From NCBI GenBank assembly GCA_021738105.1, contig JAIPCS010000033.1, forward strand, positions 1-20,333: a stretch of DNA of 20,333 bases, in the 5' to 3' direction. The first letter of the stretch is position 1. Each line of letters starts with the position of its first letter. Below the pieces are notes generated by a model, which was not told where the DNA came from, made no database searches, and was given only the letters and a program-made list of their open reading frames with translations. Positions 7,957 through 15,617 of the stretch are shown one piece after another. Position numbers and translations under genes: made by a program. Source of the DNA: Sulfuritalea sp. Its GTDB lineage: Bacteria > Pseudomonadota > Gammaproteobacteria > Burkholderiales > Rhodocyclaceae.

Positions 7957-7984
7957 TAGGCTGCAAGAAACCACCCGCAGCCTA
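7957..7984. promoter_or_regulatory. Inverted repeat just upstream of the helicase fusion gene
   Basis: TAGGCTGC (7957-7964) and GCAGCCTA (7977-7984) form a perfect 8-bp inverted repeat with a 12-nt spacer, ending 5 nt before the ATG at 7990. No Shine-Dalgarno is visible here. It could be an operator or an RNA hairpin that limits translation; the sequence does not decide between them. Confidence 0.45.
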
Positions 7985-7989
7985 TTGGC

Positions 7990-10900
7990 ATGTCTGATTC
8001 AAGCGACTACTACACGAGAAATGCTCGCCAGTTCTTCATGGACACAGCTCATGTGGACATGACCGCCTTCTACGAGCAATTTCTATCCACTATCCCTCGT
8101 GGTGGATTGCTGCTGGACGCAGGATGCGGCTCTGGCCGCGACACGAAAGAATTCCTCAGCCGTGGCTACCGCGTTGTTGCCTTCGACGCATCGTCAGAGA
8201 CGGCGAACCTAGCGGCTCAACATACAAATCACCCGGTTTCCGTCCGCACATTTCTCGAGGTTACTGAGGAAGCAAGCTATGACGGCATTTGGGCGTGTGC
8301 GAGCTTGCTACACGTTCCAGAAGCTGACCTGTCTGGCGCATTCTTCCGGCTCTGGCGAGCACTCAAGCCGGATGGCGTCATATACGTCAGCTTCAAGCTC
8401 GGCAATGGCGAACGTCACGACGGCGACCGTCACTTCACCGATGCAACCGAACCACGCTTACGTACATGGCTTCACGGGCTCACCGAAGTTGAATCGATCC
8501 AATGCTGGACGACAGCCGATCAGCGTCCTGGGCGTAGCGAGCAGTGGCTGAATGCACTTATTCGCCGTCAGACAGCAGAACACAGCCGAGTTGTCGCTGG
8601 TGGCTCGAATCACTTTCTCCCCCACCTGTGTACCGCTATCGCTCAAGCGGACGAGATTGACTTTGCCGTTGCCTTCATCAAAGTAACTGGCCTCCGCTTA
8701 TTGCTGCCGGACCTCTTGAGTGCTCTGAATGCCGACGGCACGCGCCCGCGACCGCCCGCCCGCTTTCGGGTGGTCACCAGCGACTACTTGGACGTAACCG
8801 ACCCTGAGGCGTTACGCCTGCTCATGCTTCTCCAAGTACATGGCGCTGATGTGCGCATTTTCGAAGCCGCGGGCAGCAGCTTTCACATGAAGGCGTATCT
8901 GTTCGCGCACTTTCAAGAGGACCCATCCTGCGGCCCGCGACTCACAGGCACAGCTTTCATCGGATCAAGCAACATTAGTCGTCAGGCGCTCAAGGACGGT
9001 TTGGAGTGGAACTATCGAATCGACTACCCGGCAGATTCTGGATACCTTGAGGCACGCGCCCGATTTGAAGAACTATTTACCGCCCGGCAAACTGTTCCGC
9101 TCACGGATCGTTGGATCGATGATTACGAGGCACGCCGGGTGCCGCCGCCACGAGCTATTGCCCCAGGCACGCAGGAAGTCGATCCGCCACCCATCCCTAC
9201 GTCTATTCAACTGGATGCCCTCGCCGCACTTAGCGCATCTCGACAAGACGGTTACCGGCGCGGGCTAGTCGTTCTCGCAACAGGATTGGGGAAAACATGG
9301 CTGGCGGCGTTCGACGCCCAGCAGCAGGGCGCGAGGCGTGTCCTTTTTGTCGCGCACCGTGAGGAAATACTTGAACAAGCGGCCGAGACCTTCCTCAGGA
9401 TTCGGCCGCGCGCCCGTGTCGGTTTCTATATGGGTCAAACCCGCGACAGCGAAGTTGATGTTCTTTGCGCCTCAGTGCAAACGCTCAGCCGCGCGTACCA
9501 CCTTGAGCGCTTTCCAAAGCAGCATTTCGATTACGTCGTAATTGACGAGTTTCACCATGCTGCGGCGGCAACCTACCGCCGCTTGCTCAGCCATTTCGCC
9601 CCGCAGTTCCTGCTTGGCCTAACAGCTACACCAGATCGAAGTGATCAGTCCGACATCCTTTCGCTGTGTGACGACAATCTCGTTTACGCCTGCAACCTGT
9701 TCGCCGGTATCGAAACCGGGCTGCTTGCACCGTTTCACTACTACGGAATATTCGACGAGTCGGTCAATTACAAGGAACTTCCCTGGCGGAATGGCCGATT
9801 CGACCCTGCTGAGCTTTCGAACAAACTGGCCACGCTTGCGCGCGCGCGGCACGCACATCAACAGTGGTTAGAAAAGCGGCTGACGCGGACACTAGCTTTT
9901 TGCGTCTCGATCCGCCATGCGGAGTTCATGGCCACCTATTTCTCGCAAGCCGGCATTTCCTCCGCAGCGGTCTATGCAGGTTCGGAACTGAGCCGTGGCG
10001 ATGCTTTGGAGCGGCTGGCTGATCGCCGGCTCGAGGTGCTCTTCTCGGTCGATCTGTTCAATGAAGGAGTCGACTTACCCAGCATCGATACAGTGATGCT
10101 GCTCCGACCCACCGAATCAAAGATACTTTTTCTGCAGCAACTCGGGCGCGGACTGCGGAAAACGGACGAAAAATCTCACCTTGTTGTACTCGATTTCATC
10201 GGGAACCACCAGAGCTTTCTCCACAAGCCCCAGGCACTGCTCGGGGCTGGGCAGAGCTTCAAGCAGATGGCGGAGTTCGCCCGCAGGTATGAACAGCAGC
10301 GGCTGGAACTGCCAGCCGGTTGCTTCGTCAATTTCGATCTCCGCCTAATCGAGTTCCTGAAATCGCTCGACACCGACGGGATAACAAAGGATTACGAAGC
10401 ACTGAAGACAACGCTTGGACGTCGACCATCGCTCGCAGAGTTTTACCGGGCCGGTGTAAGTATCACGACGATGCGCCGGCAGTTTGGAAGTTGGTTTGAG
10501 TTGGTGGATTCGCAAGGGGACCTTTCAGGCGAAGAGTCTGATTCGCTGGCGCCACATAAGGACTTCTTGCGGGAGGTAGAAACCACCAGCATGACTAAGA
10601 GCTTCAAGATGGTCCTTCTTGAGGCCTTCCAAGAACTCGGTGGCTGGAGCAGCAGTCCTTCGTTCAGCGAACTTGCCGAACATTCATGGGAAGTCCTGCA
10701 ACGAAGACGTCCTTTGCTATCCGACTTGCCCGACAGCTTGCGGGGAGCGACAAGCGCGCCCCCCGCAGGATGGCTTGGATACTGGAAAAAGGACCCGATC
10801 AAAGCATGGACGGGCGGAAATCTTGCAGACAGCAGCCGAGCCTACTTTCAGGCCGACAACGACCATCTCCGACCAAGCTTCATTGTTCCTGAACAACAAC

Positions 10901-11853
10901 GCGAAACCCTCGCTGCGCTGGTTCAGGAACTGGTGGACTATCGCCTTGCAGCCTATGAAGTGAGAAAAACTAGCTCGGAGCCGGCTAACAATGTGATTCT
11001 GTTCAAGCGGCCGATTCCGGATAGAACGACCCTAGCTTTTTTTCCGAACCTGAGAATCGCTTGCGGTCACTTCAAGACGGGAACGGCTGACTCCGAGGAG
11101 CATCGCAGTATCGGCGCTGGTCACGGTCGCCTCGACCCCGCACGGCATTTCATCGCCCGCGCCTCTGGCAATTCCATGGACGGCGGTAAGAACCCGATTC
11201 ATGATGGCGACTACTTACTGCTAGAACTCATCACACCTAGCAGTGCCGGATCTATCACTGGAAAGATCATTGTGATCGAACGACAGGATCAAGCTGGCGA
11301 CAACCAATACCTACTGCGTGTTGTCAGAAAAGCGCCTGATGGAACCTATGCCCTGATTGCCAACAATCCAGATTATGAGGAACTGCTGGCCACAGACGAA
11401 ATGCGGACTCGCGCTCGGCTGATGGACATTCTTGATCCGATGGAACTTGCTATTGGAAACTCATTCAAGCGCGACGAGATCCCCGTCCTGTTTGGTGAGC
11501 AATTTAATCGGGCCGTATGGGAAACCGGGCACGTGGTCATCAAGCGCTCGAATAGCCACGTGCTGCTGGTAACACTCAACAAGCAAGGGAGCGCCACAGA
11601 GCACCGCTATATCGACCACTGGATCGACGAAAAGACCTTCCATTGGCAGAGCCAGAATTCGACCAAGCCAGAATCAAGTCGTGGGAAAGCCATCATTGAA
11701 CAGGCAAGGCTTGGCACCAAGATTCACCTGTTTGTACGAGAGAACAAGCTTGAGGCGGGCAAAGCCGCCCCTTTCATCTATTACGGGCAAGTTCGCTACG
11801 AAAGCCATTCCGGCAGCGCACCGATCAGCGTGGTTTTCAAGGTCGAGAGCTAA
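7990..11853 (+). CDS. Methyltransferase-PLD nuclease-SF2 helicase-S24-DUF3427 fusion protein
   Basis: This is a 1287-residue multi-domain protein. Residues 1-195 are a class I SAM methyltransferase (L-L-D-A-G-C-G-S-G-R-D, 41-51; 'W-A-C-A-S-L-L-H-V-P' near 101-110). Residues about 200-385 are a phospholipase-D-like nuclease with one motif: H299-x-K301, then G-S-S-N (325-328). Residues about 405-730 are an SF2 helicase: Walker A 'A-T-G-L-G-K-T' (430-436), D-E-F-H-H (519-523), 'T-A-T-P' (545-548), motif V near 683-697 and 'Q-Q-L-G-R-G-L-R-K' (716-724). Residues about 1040-1145 look like an S24/LexA-type domain (G-N-S-M, 1060-1063; 'H-D-G-D-Y-L-L-L-E'). Residues about 1165-1287 resemble the DUF3427 C-terminus ('F-H-W-Q-S-Q-N', 'L-F-V-R', 'S-H-S-G-S-A-P-I'). 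DUF3427 PLD-helicases are known; the added methyltransferase is less usual. A DNA-targeting defence role is inferred. Domain edges are approximate. Confidence 0.8.
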   Translation: MSDSSDYYTRNARQFFMDTAHVDMTAFYEQFLSTIPRGGLLLDAGCGSGRDTKEFLSRGYRVVAFDASSETANLAAQHTNHPVSVRTFLEVTEEASYDGIWACASLLHVPEADLSGAFFRLWRALKPDGVIYVSFKLGNGERHDGDRHFTDATEPRLRTWLHGLTEVESIQCWTTADQRPGRSEQWLNALIRRQTAEHSRVVAGGSNHFLPHLCTAIAQADEIDFAVAFIKVTGLRLLLPDLLSALNADGTRPRPPARFRVVTSDYLDVTDPEALRLLMLLQVHGADVRIFEAAGSSFHMKAYLFAHFQEDPSCGPRLTGTAFIGSSNISRQALKDGLEWNYRIDYPADSGYLEARARFEELFTARQTVPLTDRWIDDYEARRVPPPRAIAPGTQEVDPPPIPTSIQLDALAALSASRQDGYRRGLVVLATGLGKTWLAAFDAQQQGARRVLFVAHREEILEQAAETFLRIRPRARVGFYMGQTRDSEVDVLCASVQTLSRAYHLERFPKQHFDYVVIDEFHHAAAATYRRLLSHFAPQFLLGLTATPDRSDQSDILSLCDDNLVYACNLFAGIETGLLAPFHYYGIFDESVNYKELPWRNGRFDPAELSNKLATLARARHAHQQWLEKRLTRTLAFCVSIRHAEFMATYFSQAGISSAAVYAGSELSRGDALERLADRRLEVLFSVDLFNEGVDLPSIDTVMLLRPTESKILFLQQLGRGLRKTDEKSHLVVLDFIGNHQSFLHKPQALLGAGQSFKQMAEFARRYEQQRLELPAGCFVNFDLRLIEFLKSLDTDGITKDYEALKTTLGRRPSLAEFYRAGVSITTMRRQFGSWFELVDSQGDLSGEESDSLAPHKDFLREVETTSMTKSFKMVLLEAFQELGGWSSSPSFSELAEHSWEVLQRRRPLLSDLPDSLRGATSAPPAGWLGYWKKDPIKAWTGGNLADSSRAYFQADNDHLRPSFIVPEQQRETLAALVQELVDYRLAAYEVRKTSSEPANNVILFKRPIPDRTTLAFFPNLRIACGHFKTGTADSEEHRSIGAGHGRLDPARHFIARASGNSMDGGKNPIHDGDYLLLELITPSSAGSITGKIIVIERQDQAGDNQYLLRVVRKAPDGTYALIANNPDYEELLATDEMRTRARLMDILDPMELAIGNSFKRDEIPVLFGEQFNRAVWETGHVVIKRSNSHVLLVTLNKQGSATEHRYIDHWIDEKTFHWQSQNSTKPESSRGKAIIEQARLGTKIHLFVRENKLEAGKAAPFIYYGQVRYESHSGSAPISVVFKVES

Positions 11854-11869
11854 CGCACAGCACCCTTTT

Positions 11870-11892
11870 AAAGTCGGCGCTGACGATACGGC
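11870..11892 (-). repeat. Dispersed short repeat between the cassette genes
   Basis: On the minus strand this reads GCCGTATCG followed by TCAGCGCCGACTTT, one base off the usual GCCAGCGCC core. It occupies the 87-nt gap between the fusion gene and the CoiA-like gene. Confidence 0.78.
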
Positions 11893-11922
11893 AAATGATT
11901 CGCAGACTTGGGCCCGTTAATC

Positions 11923-11939
11923 CATGAACGAGATTCATG
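11923..11939. promoter_or_regulatory. Inverted repeat at the CoiA-like gene start
   Basis: CATGAA (11923-11928) and TTCATG (11934-11939) form a perfect 6-bp inverted repeat around CGAGA. The element ends 1 nt before the ATG at 11941. It could be an operator or a small translational hairpin; no other ribosome site is evident. Confidence 0.35.
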
Positions 11940-11940
11940 T

Positions 11941-12723
11941 ATGAAATTTGCACTCTGCGATGGGCAACGCCAAGAGGCCCAGCCAAATCTTTCCGGCCAG
12001 TGTCCCGCTTGCGATCAAGCGATGATTGCAAAGTGCGGAGAAGTCAAAATATGGCACTGGGCCCACAAAGGACGCCGCACCTGTGATCCTTGGTGGGAGA
12101 ACGAAACCGAATGGCACCGCGCTTGGAAAGGACAGTTTACCGAAAGCTGGCAGGAGGTTGTCCACCAAGCCGATAACGGGGAGAGACACATAGCCGATGT
12201 AAAGACCGATCAGGGGTGGGTAATTGAGTTTCAGCATTCGCGCATCGAACCAGAAGAGCGTCGATCTCGCGATTCGTTTTATCCAAAGTTAGTTTGGGTG
12301 GTGGATGGGGCGAGACTAAAAAGAGATAGGAAGCAATTTCAAAACGCCTTGGCGAAAAGCATATTCACATATTCGAATTTACGGGCATGGAAAATTTCTC
12401 CGGATGAATGCGTACTACTGAAGGAATGGGCAGATAGTCCAGCGCACGTTTTCTTTGATTTCGGCGGAGAGTCCCTTTGGCTGCTCCTTTCTAATGGCGC
12501 CAGTGGGTCGATGTATGTGAAAGACTACCCGCGTACTCAGTTCATCAGAATCCATAGTTCTGGGGAGATACACAAGGGACGCAGTTTCGATAAGTTCGCA
12601 AAGGAACTCACCGAATTCGTCGCGCAATTCGAGTCAGTTGGTCGAGTTCAGCCGTTGAAACAATCCCCCCAGCTACAACGCCAGAGCTTGCCGCGATTGG
12701 TTAGGTGCGGGAGACTTTTGTAG
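11941..12723 (+). CDS. CoiA-like nuclease
   Basis: This 260-residue protein matches the competence protein CoiA-like family. An N-terminal Cys/His zinc-ribbon-like part (C21-x-x-C24, C32, 'W-H-W-A-H-K' 38-43, C48) precedes a PD-(D/E)xK-type nuclease core. The core shows 'E-N-E-T-E-W-H-R-A-W-K' (53-63), Asp86 in 'H-I-A-D-V-K-T', and Glu96-x-Gln98 in 'I-E-F-Q-H-S'. The ATG at 11941 fits the family N-terminus (M-K-F-A-L), so an upstream in-frame extension from 11908 is rejected. CoiA was named from competence, but family members are also found in defence-like loci. Here it directly follows the helicase fusion gene on the same strand, and the two probably act together. Its later half is visibly AT-richer than the flanking core genes, which suggests horizontal transfer. 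Confidence 0.8.
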   Translation: MKFALCDGQRQEAQPNLSGQCPACDQAMIAKCGEVKIWHWAHKGRRTCDPWWENETEWHRAWKGQFTESWQEVVHQADNGERHIADVKTDQGWVIEFQHSRIEPEERRSRDSFYPKLVWVVDGARLKRDRKQFQNALAKSIFTYSNLRAWKISPDECVLLKEWADSPAHVFFDFGGESLWLLLSNGASGSMYVKDYPRTQFIRIHSSGEIHKGRSFDKFAKELTEFVAQFESVGRVQPLKQSPQLQRQSLPRLVRCGRLL

Positions 12724-12748
12724 ATTTGATATGCTTAATGAGTCTGCC

Positions 12749-12811
12749 GGATCGGAGTGAATTCCTTCTCCGATACGTCGAATCGCCTTGTCGCCAGCGC
12801 CGACTTTTCAC
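12749..12811 (+). repeat. Long-form dispersed repeat with hairpin-capable 5' half
   Basis: A 63-nt unit starts GGATCGGAG, passes through TTCCTTCTCCG and GAATCGCC, and ends in the common core GCCAGCGCCGACTTTTCAC. TCGGAG and CTCCGA in its 5' half can pair as a 6-bp hairpin stem. It aligns without gaps to 13170-13232 (53 of 63 identical by eye). Confidence 0.85.
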
Positions 12812-12905
12812 GGCGTGCCCCGCCCACCGGAACACCTCATGCGTCCGAATCGCCTCAGTCGACCGCGTGCCCCTGCCCGCTCTTGATCGGTTTCGCAAAA
12901 CCAAC

Positions 12906-13124
12906 CTAATCCCCCGCCAGGCTGCCCTTGTGCGCGACCATCTGGTCGCACGCGGAAACGTGCGAGTGCTTGTATTTCGAGGAACCGAATTCCGCATCGC
13001 GCTTGGCCAGTTTGTCGGTGACGAGAACCAGCGCCCTGCCGGTTCCCTGGCGGGTGGCGGCCGCGAATTCGGCGTCGCGCTCCCGGCGCAAGTCGCGCAT
13101 CCGGGATGACAGGCGCGCGGCCAT
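12906..13124 (-). CDS. Small hypothetical protein, possibly a gene remnant
   Basis: This 72-residue open frame on the minus strand is charged in its first third ('M-R-D-L-R-R-E-R-D-A-E-F') and continues 'G-T-G-R-A-L-V-L-V-T-D-K-L-A-K-R-D-A-E-F'. That pattern recalls the C-terminal part of DUF2786-like proteins, but I cannot confirm it. No clear ribosome site precedes the ATG. It lies between the two long repeat copies in a gene-poor area, so a decayed 3' fragment is as likely as a working gene. Confidence 0.3.
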   Translation of the reverse strand: MAARLSSRMRDLRRERDAEFAAATRQGTGRALVLVTDKLAKRDAEFGSSKYKHSHVSACDQMVAHKGSLAGD

Positions 13125-13169
13125 GGCTCATGAATCCGATCCCGCCCAACCCACCCGAAGCAACCCATT

Positions 13170-13232
13170 GGATCGGAGCGATTTCCTTCTCCGTCGGTTC
13201 GAATCGCCGTCCCGCCAGCGCCGACTTTTCAC
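13170..13232 (+). repeat. Long-form dispersed repeat, second copy
   Basis: This is a 63-nt ungapped partner of 12749-12811, starting GGATCGGAGCGA and ending in GCCAGCGCCGACTTTTCAC. CGGAG and CTCCG are kept as the potential stem. The differences cluster just after the stem and just before the core. Confidence 0.85.
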
Positions 13233-13535
13233 ACGAGCCCCAGGCATCCACACGAGCCTTGCATCTTGTCGCTTGCGCCGCCGCTCAGGATTCTTCCTTG
13301 CCGCCAAGGTACCGCTCGCTCGCCTGTTGTTCCGGTTTCGGTGCCAAAATGATCCCTGAGCTTGATAAGCAACGAAGGAATTCCTGACGATGTTTATCTT
13401 GGTGAGGCGGCCGATTTAGCGCTGCGGGCACCACGTGCGGAAGGACCGAAGCAATCCAAACTTCATGGAGCCGCTACAAATGAACACCCATTGCAAGACG
13501 CCAGTTTCGTTTCTGGCTCTACCCGGATATCCGGC

Positions 13536-14027
13536 ATGAAAACCCTTCTCGTCGTCTACCACTCGATGACCGGCGGCACGGAGCAGATGGCGTCCGCGCT
13601 GGCCGAAGGCGCGGCGGCCGAGCGGGAGACGACAACGCGCCTGTTGCATGCCTCGGCCGCCGGGGCGGCCGACGTGATCGATGCCGACGGCTATGTATTT
13701 GCCACACCGGAAAACCTGGCGGCGATTTCGGGCGTGATGAAGGACTTTTTCGACCGCTGCTACTACCCGGCGCTCGAGCGCATCAACGGCCGGCCCTATG
13801 CCAGCCTGATCTGCGCCGGCAGCGACGGCCAGAATGCCGCGCGGCAGATCGAGCGCATCGCCACCGGATGGCGCCTGCGGCCAGTGGCCGAGCCCCTGAT
13901 CGTGTGCACGCACGCCCAGACGCCGGAGGAAATTCTTGCGCCAAAGCAGATCGGCGCGGAAGACCTGACGCGCTGCCGGGAACTCGGGGCGGCGCTGGCC
14001 AGCGGACTTGCCCTGGGCATCTTCTGA
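13536..14027 (+). CDS. Flavodoxin / NAD(P)H-dependent FMN reductase family protein
   Basis: This 163-residue flavodoxin-like protein begins M-K-T-L-L-V-V-Y-H-S-M-T-G-G-T-E-Q-M-A, the FMN phosphate-binding loop (residues 9-16). 'A-T-P-E-N-L-A-A-I-S-G-V-M-K-D-F-F-D-R' near residues 64-82 forms the second flavin-contact region. It probably carries electrons through FMN in the cytoplasm; partner and substrate are unknown. The frame is open from 13362, but the upstream 58 residues are low in family character, and the ATG at 13536 gives the normal N-terminus. No good ribosome site is visible. The gene converges on lysC, with a repeat copy and a terminator in between. Confidence 0.8.
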   Translation: MKTLLVVYHSMTGGTEQMASALAEGAAAERETTTRLLHASAAGAADVIDADGYVFATPENLAAISGVMKDFFDRCYYPALERINGRPYASLICAGSDGQNAARQIERIATGWRLRPVAEPLIVCTHAQTPEEILAPKQIGAEDLTRCRELGAALASGLALGIF

Positions 14028-14041
14028 TTTCGCGAATTTCG

Positions 14042-14065
14042 AAAGTCGGCTCTGGCGACACGGCG
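14042..14065 (-). repeat. Dispersed short repeat downstream of the flavodoxin-like gene
   Basis: On the minus strand this reads CGCCGTGTC followed by GCCAGAGCCGACTTT, with a single change in the core (AGC to AGA). It lies between the convergent flavodoxin-like gene and the lysC terminator. Confidence 0.75.
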
Positions 14066-14083
14066 CCAGGCGTCGTGCCGCCA

Positions 14084-14112
14084 AAACAAAAATCCCGGCG
14101 CAGGGCCGGGAT
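14084..14112 (-). terminator. Rho-independent terminator of lysC
   Basis: ATCCCGGC (14092-14099) and GCCGGGAT (14105-14112) form a perfect 8-bp stem with a 5-nt loop. On the minus strand the stem is followed by a T-rich run (TTTTTGTTTTGG). It lies 22 nt after the lysC stop. Confidence 0.88.
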
Positions 14113-14134
14113 CGTCGGTTGGCGCGAAACGCGC

Positions 14135-15373
14135 TCAGGCGGGCTGGTCGAGTTCGAAGGCCTTGTGCAGGACTCTTACGGCGAGTTCAAGATATTTCTC
14201 GTCCACTACGACGGAAATCTTGATTTCGGAGGTCGAGATCATCTGGATGTTGATGCCCTCTTCCGCCAGTGTGCGGAACATCTTGCTGGCAACGCCGGGA
14301 TGGGAACGCATGCCGACGCCGACGGCGGAGACCTTGCAGATCTTGTTGTCGCCTTCGACGGCGCGCGCGCCGACATTGGGCTGGATCTGCTCCTCCAGCA
14401 TTTTTCGCGTGCGGTCGAAATCGCCGCGATTGACCGTAAATGAGAAATCGGTCGTGCCATCATGGCCGACGTTCTGGATGATCATGTCTACATCAATATT
14501 GGCCTCGGCGATCGGGCCGAGAATCTGGTAGGCAATTCCGGGGCGGTCGGGCACGCCCAGCACCGTGAGCTTGGCCTCGTCGCGATTGAAGGCGATGCCT
14601 GAGATGATCGGTTGTTCCATGTTTGATTTGTCCTCAAGAGTAATAAGCGTGCCCATGGTCTCCTGACCTTCTTCCTCGAAACTGGACAGCACGCGCAGCT
14701 TGACCTTGTACTTGCCGGCGAATTCAACCGAGCGGATCTGCAACACTTTTGAACCCAGGCTGGCCATTTCCAGCATTTCTTCGAAAGTAATGCGATCCAG
14801 TTTTCTCGCCTCTGGCACGATTCGGGGGTCGGTCGTGTATACGCCGTCGACATCTGTGTAAATCTGGCATTCCTCGGCTTTCAGCGCTGCTGCCAAGGCC
14901 ACGGCCGATGTATCGGATCCACCGCGACCGAGAGTCGTTATGTTTCCGGCAGCGTCGATACCCTGAAACCCTGCAACGATAATCACCGCGTCACCATCCA
15001 GGTCGCGACGAATATTGGCGTCGTCAATCTCCAGAATTCGCGCCTTGGTGAAGGTGCTGTCGGTGAGTACTTTCACCTGACCGCCGGTGTAGCTCTTGGC
15101 CTTGAGGCCCAGATCACGAATGGCCATTGCCAAGAGAGCGATGGTGACCTGTTCGCCGGTGGAGATCATGACATCGAGCTCTCGCGGGTCGGGCTGCGGG
15201 GAAACATCATTTGCCAGCGCAATCAGTCGATTGGTCTCGCCGCTCATGGCAGAAACCACTACTACCAGCTGATGTCCCTTGGCCTTCCAGCGCGCGACTC
15301 GCTTGGCGACATTTCGAATGCGCTCCGGAGAACCCATTGAAGTACCACCGTATTTCTGGACAATCAAAGCCAT
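14135..15373 (-). CDS. lysC: Aspartate kinase
   Basis: This 412-residue enzyme phosphorylates aspartate, the first step toward lysine, threonine, methionine and diaminopimelate. The N-terminal amino-acid-kinase domain opens with 'V-Q-K-Y-G-G-T-S' (residues 5-12), followed by 'V-V-S-A-M-S-G-E-T-N-R-L' near 39-50 and 'G-R-G-G-S-D-T-S-A' near 150. Two C-terminal ACT domains (about 260-412) are the usual site of lysine/threonine feedback. The length fits the alpha-type, single-function aspartokinase of betaproteobacteria. It has its own terminator at 14084-14112. No riboswitch was recognised upstream. Confidence 0.96.
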   Translation of the reverse strand: MALIVQKYGGTSMGSPERIRNVAKRVARWKAKGHQLVVVVSAMSGETNRLIALANDVSPQPDPRELDVMISTGEQVTIALLAMAIRDLGLKAKSYTGGQVKVLTDSTFTKARILEIDDANIRRDLDGDAVIIVAGFQGIDAAGNITTLGRGGSDTSAVALAAALKAEECQIYTDVDGVYTTDPRIVPEARKLDRITFEEMLEMASLGSKVLQIRSVEFAGKYKVKLRVLSSFEEEGQETMGTLITLEDKSNMEQPIISGIAFNRDEAKLTVLGVPDRPGIAYQILGPIAEANIDVDMIIQNVGHDGTTDFSFTVNRGDFDRTRKMLEEQIQPNVGARAVEGDNKICKVSAVGVGMRSHPGVASKMFRTLAEEGINIQMISTSEIKISVVVDEKYLELAVRVLHKAFELDQPA

Positions 15374-15617
15374 TGCCGAGGTTCGCCTTTCAAAAAATGC
15401 AGGATTTTACCCGATTGCTCTCGGTGCCGAGGCGATCACGCAATGGGAGCCGGCCTCGACTGCTCAACTATCCCTACGTACTAATGTCGTCATGATTTTT
15501 CTTGTATGGCAGACGAATTTGTCTTAGACTGAAAGCCATAGTACTTCAGTAATAGATGTTCCCCATTTTCGCACTCGAATTCATTAGCTGATGACGATCA
15601 ACTCCAGGAGCCAAAAC

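Larger units (their letters stand above)
12724..13535. other. Gene-poor, repeat-bearing stretch after the cassette
   Basis: This 812-nt stretch lacks a well-supported gene. It holds two 63-nt long-form copies of the dispersed repeat (12749-12811 and 13170-13232). Between them on the minus strand is a short open frame with ordinary-looking protein character (12906-13124). The right part (13233-13535) shows no recognisable gene or RNA. The mix suggests a decayed region between the acquired cassette and the core genes. Confidence 0.55.

Noticed and set aside
13416..14084. 222-residue minus-strand frame opposite the flavodoxin-like gene
   Set aside because: It is a shadow; the plus strand has a clear flavin-binding motif.
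15420..15431. CTCGG-TG-CCGAG palindrome upstream of lysC as a terminator or operator
   Set aside because: A 2-nt loop with no T tract makes a poor hairpin and there is no supporting context.
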